10,820 nucleotides of DNA, taken from Quisquiliibacterium sp. Its GTDB lineage: Bacteria > Pseudomonadota > Gammaproteobacteria > Burkholderiales > Burkholderiaceae_E. Shown here piece after piece: positions 7,882 to 10,820 of this stretch; within the stretch, counting starts at the first letter, position 1; every line of letters starts with the position of its first letter. The stretch is from assembly GCA_023257915.1 (NCBI GenBank), contig JALRBB010000326.1:1-10820 (forward strand). Direction: 5' to 3'. Both the position numbers and the translations under genes were made by a program. Below the pieces are notes generated by a model. The model was given only the letters and a program-made list of their open reading frames with translations. It ran no database searches and was not told where the DNA came from.

Positions 7882-10569
7882 ATGCGATTCGCGCGACTCG
7901 ATGCCATGGCCAGCCTGATACCGCCGGGAGTGCTGGTGGTTGCTGCCTGCTGGCTGGTTCAGCAACTGCCACAGCTTCCCTCGCGTGCGCTCACGATTGC
8001 CATGCTGCTGGTCGGTTTGCTGCTGCTTTGGTTTGGGCGCTTCGCATTGCTCGTCGGCTCGGCGCTCTGCGCATTTTCCTGGGCGGTGCTACAGGCCACT
8101 GATGCACTGGACAAAAGACTGCCCGAGTTCATGGACGGCGCTGAGCTCGTGGTCGTTGGTGTGATTGAGCAGATGCCGCAGCAGTTCGAGCGGGGAGTTC
8201 GCTTTCGTTTTCTGATCGAGCGATGCGTCGAAGTTGTGCAGCATTGCCCTGCTCAGGTGGCGGTGCGTGCCAGTTGGTACAGCGCAGGTTTGTTCGGCAA
8301 GACTGCGCAGCCGGTGCCGCCGATCGAACCGGGTCAGCGCTGGCAGCTCAGCCTGCGCCTGAAGCGTCCGCATGCAACTTTGAATCCCGGTCTTTTCGAT
8401 GCGGAACTGCGTGCCTTACAGGAAGGGGTGGCTGCGCTCGCCTATGTGCGCAAGGCCAAGCCAGGCTATCCAAATCAGCAGCTGCAGTCCGGCATGCCAG
8501 GCCCGTTGCATCTGGTCGAGCGCCTGCGCATGGTGTTGCGCGAGCGCATTCGGTTGGCGCTCGCTAGCCTGTCGCCTCAGACTTCGGGCGTACTCGTGGC
8601 CTTGGTTATCGGTGATCAGGCTGCAATCTCGGCACCGTGGTGGGAGCTTTTCAATCGCACTGGCATTGGCCATCTGATGTCGATTTCGGGCCTGCACATC
8701 ACGATGCTTGCCGCGTTGGCCGGTGGCGCGACCGGGCGCATCTGGCGAAGCGTGCGGCTTGCGCAATGGATGCATCCGTATGCGCTGCCTGCGCTGGTGC
8801 CTGCACCACAGGCGCGATGGCTGGCGGGCGTGCTTGCTGCCTTTGCTTATTCGCTGCTGGCGGGTTGGGGCATCCCGGCGCAACGAACCTGTTGGATGCT
8901 TGCGGTAGCAGGGCTCGCGGTCACGATCGGCAGGGCGCGAAATGCCTCGTCTGTGATCTGCGCCGCTGCCGCAGTGGTCTGTTTGATGGACCCGTGGGCG
9001 CCGATGGCGGCGGGCTTCTGGCTGTCCTTTGCTGCGGTCTCGTCGATCATCTGGTACGGCAGCCGCTCGGTGGCAAGACGCTCACCGCAGAACGGCTTGG
9101 GTATGCCGCCGATAGCGCGTGGCGACGCCCAAGCGCCCGAAGCGAACCAGGAGAATCGCACCTCCGGGATCGCGGATCGCTGGCGTTTGCGGCTTGGGGC
9201 ACTGTTGCTCGAGGCGGCGCGAACGCAATTCGCCGCGACGGTGGTCTTGCTTCCCCTCGGAGTGCTGTTTTTCGCCAGCGTTTCATTGGTCAGTCCGTTG
9301 GCCAATGCATTGGCGATTCCGCTGGTCTCCGCTCTGATCACACCGTTGGCGATGGCTGGCGCTGCGCTCACGCTCATCAGCGAATGGGGCGGTGGTCTGA
9401 TTCTGAACCTTGCAGGGCTTCTGACCGAAGGCCTGCTGGCGTCGCTTGCCTGGCTTGATCGGGGGGGTGGGGCTGCGCTGACGATCGCCTCGCCATCGCC
9501 CTTGGTGTTCATGCTGGCAGCTGTCTCTTGCGCTTGCTTGCTTGCGCCGCTTCCCTTGCGAGGAAAACTGGTCTCTGCATTCGGTCTGCTGCCGCTTTTG
9601 TTCTCGCCTTCGGCCAGCATCGATCCGGACGACTTGATTCTGACCGCGCTCGATGTTGGACAGGGCACCGCAGTGCTGGTTGAGACCGGCGGGCGACGCT
9701 TGTTGTATGACACGGGTCCGCCGCTCGGGGGCGAGGTGGACGCCGGCTCGCGGATCATCGTGCCTTATCTGCGGGCTCGCGGCATCCGGCGTCTCGATGC
9801 ACTGGTCGTGTCGCATCTCGACTCGGATCACTCCAGCGGCGCCCTGTCGGTGCTGCGCAATGTATCGGTCGACTGGGTGGCCTCTTCGTTGCCGCACGGG
9901 CATCCGATCATTGAAGCATCGCGACAGCATCACCAATGCTTGCGCGACGAGCATTGGCAGTGGGGCAGCAGCCGGTTTCGCTGGCTGCATCCAGATCAGG
10001 ATCAGCTGGATGCGCGGCGCGGGTCAACAAATGCTCGCAGCTGCGTGCTGCGCATCGAGAGTCCCGGGGGAGATGTTCTGCTGGTTGGCGATATCGAGGC
10101 ACGTCAGGAGCGCATGCTGTTGTCTCGCGAAGCGCCCGCGCAATTACGCGCCAAGGTATTGCTCGCTCCGCATCACGGCAGCAAGACCTCGTCAACACCG
10201 GAATTTCTGGCAGCGGTGAGTCCGTCGATCGCGATCTTTCAGGTCGGTTTTCGCAATCGATATCGGCATCCGCATCCGGCGGTGCTGACTCGGTACCGAA
10301 ACGCAGGGGTGCAGATCTTGCGCAGCGACCAGCATGCCGCGATCCAGGTGCGGATGCGCAAAGGCGCAACTCCGCAGGTCACGCTGATGCGGGTGCACGA
10401 CCGTCGGTACTGGCGGATCCTGGTATCCGACGACCAGGAACCCGCGAGTGCTCAGAGGCAGCCTACTGCGCGGTCCAGCCGCCGTCGATCGTCCACGCGG
10501 CGCCGCGCACCTGTTGGGCGGCGTCGGAGCACAGAAAGACCAAGAGCTCGCCGATCTGCTCGGGTGTGA
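7882..10569 (+). CDS. comEC: DNA internalisation competence protein ComEC/Rec2
   Basis: ComEC forms the inner-membrane channel that brings single-stranded DNA into the cytoplasm during natural transformation. The 895-residue frame has an N-terminal hydrophobic region (about 10-72), a soluble OB-like domain (about 80-195, DUF4131 type), the polytopic Competence domain (about 230-560) with the hallmark LMSISGLHITML (265-275), and a C-terminal metallo-beta-lactamase-like domain (about 585-830). The last shows ALDVGQGTAVLVE (589-601), SHLDSDHSSG (644-653), VLLVGDIE (732-739) and APHHGSK (762-768). A hydrophilic loop at about 395-437 seems long for the family. The start is ATG 7882, with no good Shine-Dalgarno and a hairpin just upstream; ATG 7906 is an alternative. 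Recognisable homology stops near residue 845, yet the frame runs to TGA 10567-10569. Residues 861-895 lie antisense to the end of bdhA and contain 15 arginines in 35 residues. No earlier stop was found nearby in any plus-strand frame. Confidence 0.95.
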   Translation: MRFARLDAMASLIPPGVLVVAACWLVQQLPQLPSRALTIAMLLVGLLLLWFGRFALLVGSALCAFSWAVLQATDALDKRLPEFMDGAELVVVGVIEQMPQQFERGVRFRFLIERCVEVVQHCPAQVAVRASWYSAGLFGKTAQPVPPIEPGQRWQLSLRLKRPHATLNPGLFDAELRALQEGVAALAYVRKAKPGYPNQQLQSGMPGPLHLVERLRMVLRERIRLALASLSPQTSGVLVALVIGDQAAISAPWWELFNRTGIGHLMSISGLHITMLAALAGGATGRIWRSVRLAQWMHPYALPALVPAPQARWLAGVLAAFAYSLLAGWGIPAQRTCWMLAVAGLAVTIGRARNASSVICAAAAVVCLMDPWAPMAAGFWLSFAAVSSIIWYGSRSVARRSPQNGLGMPPIARGDAQAPEANQENRTSGIADRWRLRLGALLLEAARTQFAATVVLLPLGVLFFASVSLVSPLANALAIPLVSALITPLAMAGAALTLISEWGGGLILNLAGLLTEGLLASLAWLDRGGGAALTIASPSPLVFMLAAVSCACLLAPLPLRGKLVSAFGLLPLLFSPSASIDPDDLILTALDVGQGTAVLVETGGRRLLYDTGPPLGGEVDAGSRIIVPYLRARGIRRLDALVVSHLDSDHSSGALSVLRNVSVDWVASSLPHGHPIIEASRQHHQCLRDEHWQWGSSRFRWLHPDQDQLDARRGSTNARSCVLRIESPGGDVLLVGDIEARQERMLLSREAPAQLRAKVLLAPHHGSKTSSTPEFLAAVSPSIAIFQVGFRNRYRHPHPAVLTRYRNAGVQILRSDQHAAIQVRMRKGATPQVTLMRVHDRRYWRILVSDDQEPASAQRQPTARSSRRRSSTRRRAPVGRRRSTERPRARRSARV

Positions 10570-10820
10570 CGAACTCCACCGAGGGTTGTTTTTCAGACAG
10601 CAAGGCTTCTTTCGCGGCATCTTCAGACAGTCCGCTGGCTTGTGCACGGGCATCGATCTGCTTTTGCACCAACGGGGTCAGCACAAAGCCCGGGCAAATC
10701 GCATTGCAGGTGATTTTCGAGCGCGCATTTTCCAGCGCCACCACCTTGGTCAGCCCGACCAGGCCGTGCTTGGCGGCGACGTAGGCGGACTTCTGCGCCG
10801 AACCGACCAGCCCGTGGGCC
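10463..10820 (-). CDS. bdhA: 3-hydroxybutyrate dehydrogenase, SDR family (C-terminal 118 residues, cut by window edge)
   Basis: This NAD-dependent enzyme interconverts (R)-3-hydroxybutyrate and acetoacetate in ketone-body and polyhydroxybutyrate breakdown. The frame is open at the right edge, so the NAD-binding N-terminal half is outside the window; full-length relatives are about 255-260 residues. The visible part begins AHGLVGSAQKSAYVAAKHG, which includes the catalytic Tyr-x-x-x-Lys of short-chain dehydrogenases (YVAAK). It continues with NAICPGFVLTPLVQKQID, EKQPSVEFVTPEQ and LVFLCSDAAQQVRGAAW, ending in DGGWTAQ and TAG at 10465-10463. These blocks are distinctive of bacterial D-3-hydroxybutyrate dehydrogenases rather than generic SDRs. 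It converges on comEC, and its last 107 bases are overlapped antisense by the comEC frame. There is no hairpin terminator between the two genes. Confidence 0.92.
   Translation of the reverse strand, partial: AHGLVGSAQKSAYVAAKHGLVGLTKVVALENARSKITCNAICPGFVLTPLVQKQIDARAQASGLSEDAAKEALLSEKQPSVEFVTPEQIGELLVFLCSDAAQQVRGAAWTIDGGWTAQ

Noticed and set aside
8637..9458. Open frame of 273 codons on the plus strand, offset from comEC
   Set aside because: It is a frame-shifted reading of comEC, rich in Gly, Ala, Arg and Cys with no family pattern; the comEC frame holds all the conserved motifs.
8847..9758. Open frame of 303 codons on the minus strand
   Set aside because: It lies wholly antisense to the conserved Competence domain of comEC, has no recognisable motif and a low-complexity Ala/Ser/Pro composition. 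Such shadows are common in GC-rich DNA.
9936..10784. Plus-strand open frame of 282 codons spanning the comEC/bdhA junction
   Set aside because: It is out of frame with comEC and antisense to bdhA. It has no recognisable domain and is not a plausible continuation of comEC.

Overview
The window looks like an ordinary chromosomal segment of a GC-rich Gram-negative proteobacterium, most likely a betaproteobacterium of the Burkholderiales. Three things point there: the protein sequences, the gene order lolC/E-lolD-tatD-comEC beside rpfE-recJ-prfB-lysS, and a 3-hydroxybutyrate dehydrogenase typical of bacteria that store polyhydroxybutyrate. This placement rests on remembered gene neighbourhoods, not on a search. 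No tRNA, rRNA, CRISPR array, insertion sequence or phage gene was seen. Coding density is very high; the two largest non-coding stretches are about 125 and 109 bases.

Left half, minus strand (4840 down to 1): a compact, probably cotranscribed run of an RpfE-type protein of unknown function, recJ (single-strand 5'-3' exonuclease), prfB (release factor 2) and lysS (lysyl-tRNA synthetase, cut by the left edge after 280 residues). prfB is not one continuous frame. It carries the classic programmed +1 frameshift at codon 28, so its true product is about 367 residues and starts at 1987, not at the TTG that opens the main frame.

Centre (4841-4965): a 125-base divergent intergenic region that must hold the promoters for both directions. 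It contains a perfect 6-bp inverted repeat close to the lolC/E start and a weak -10-like hexamer for the minus-strand operon.

Right half, plus strand (4966-10569): a single LolC/E-type permease and its ATPase LolD (the lipoprotein release machine of the inner membrane, translationally coupled by an 8-base overlap), then a TatD-family metal-dependent nuclease, then a large ComEC/Rec2 DNA-uptake channel. A 12-bp bulged hairpin sits directly in front of the comEC start codon. The comEC frame has no stop where the family normally ends. It runs 107 bases into the 3' end of the convergent bdhA gene (3-hydroxybutyrate dehydrogenase, C-terminal part only, cut by the right edge), which gives ComEC an arginine-rich tail.

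I see no undescribed multi-gene system here. The points worth a second look are the prfB recoding site, the comEC/bdhA antisense overlap, the hairpin before comEC, the RpfE-type gene beside recJ, and the lone Lol permease.
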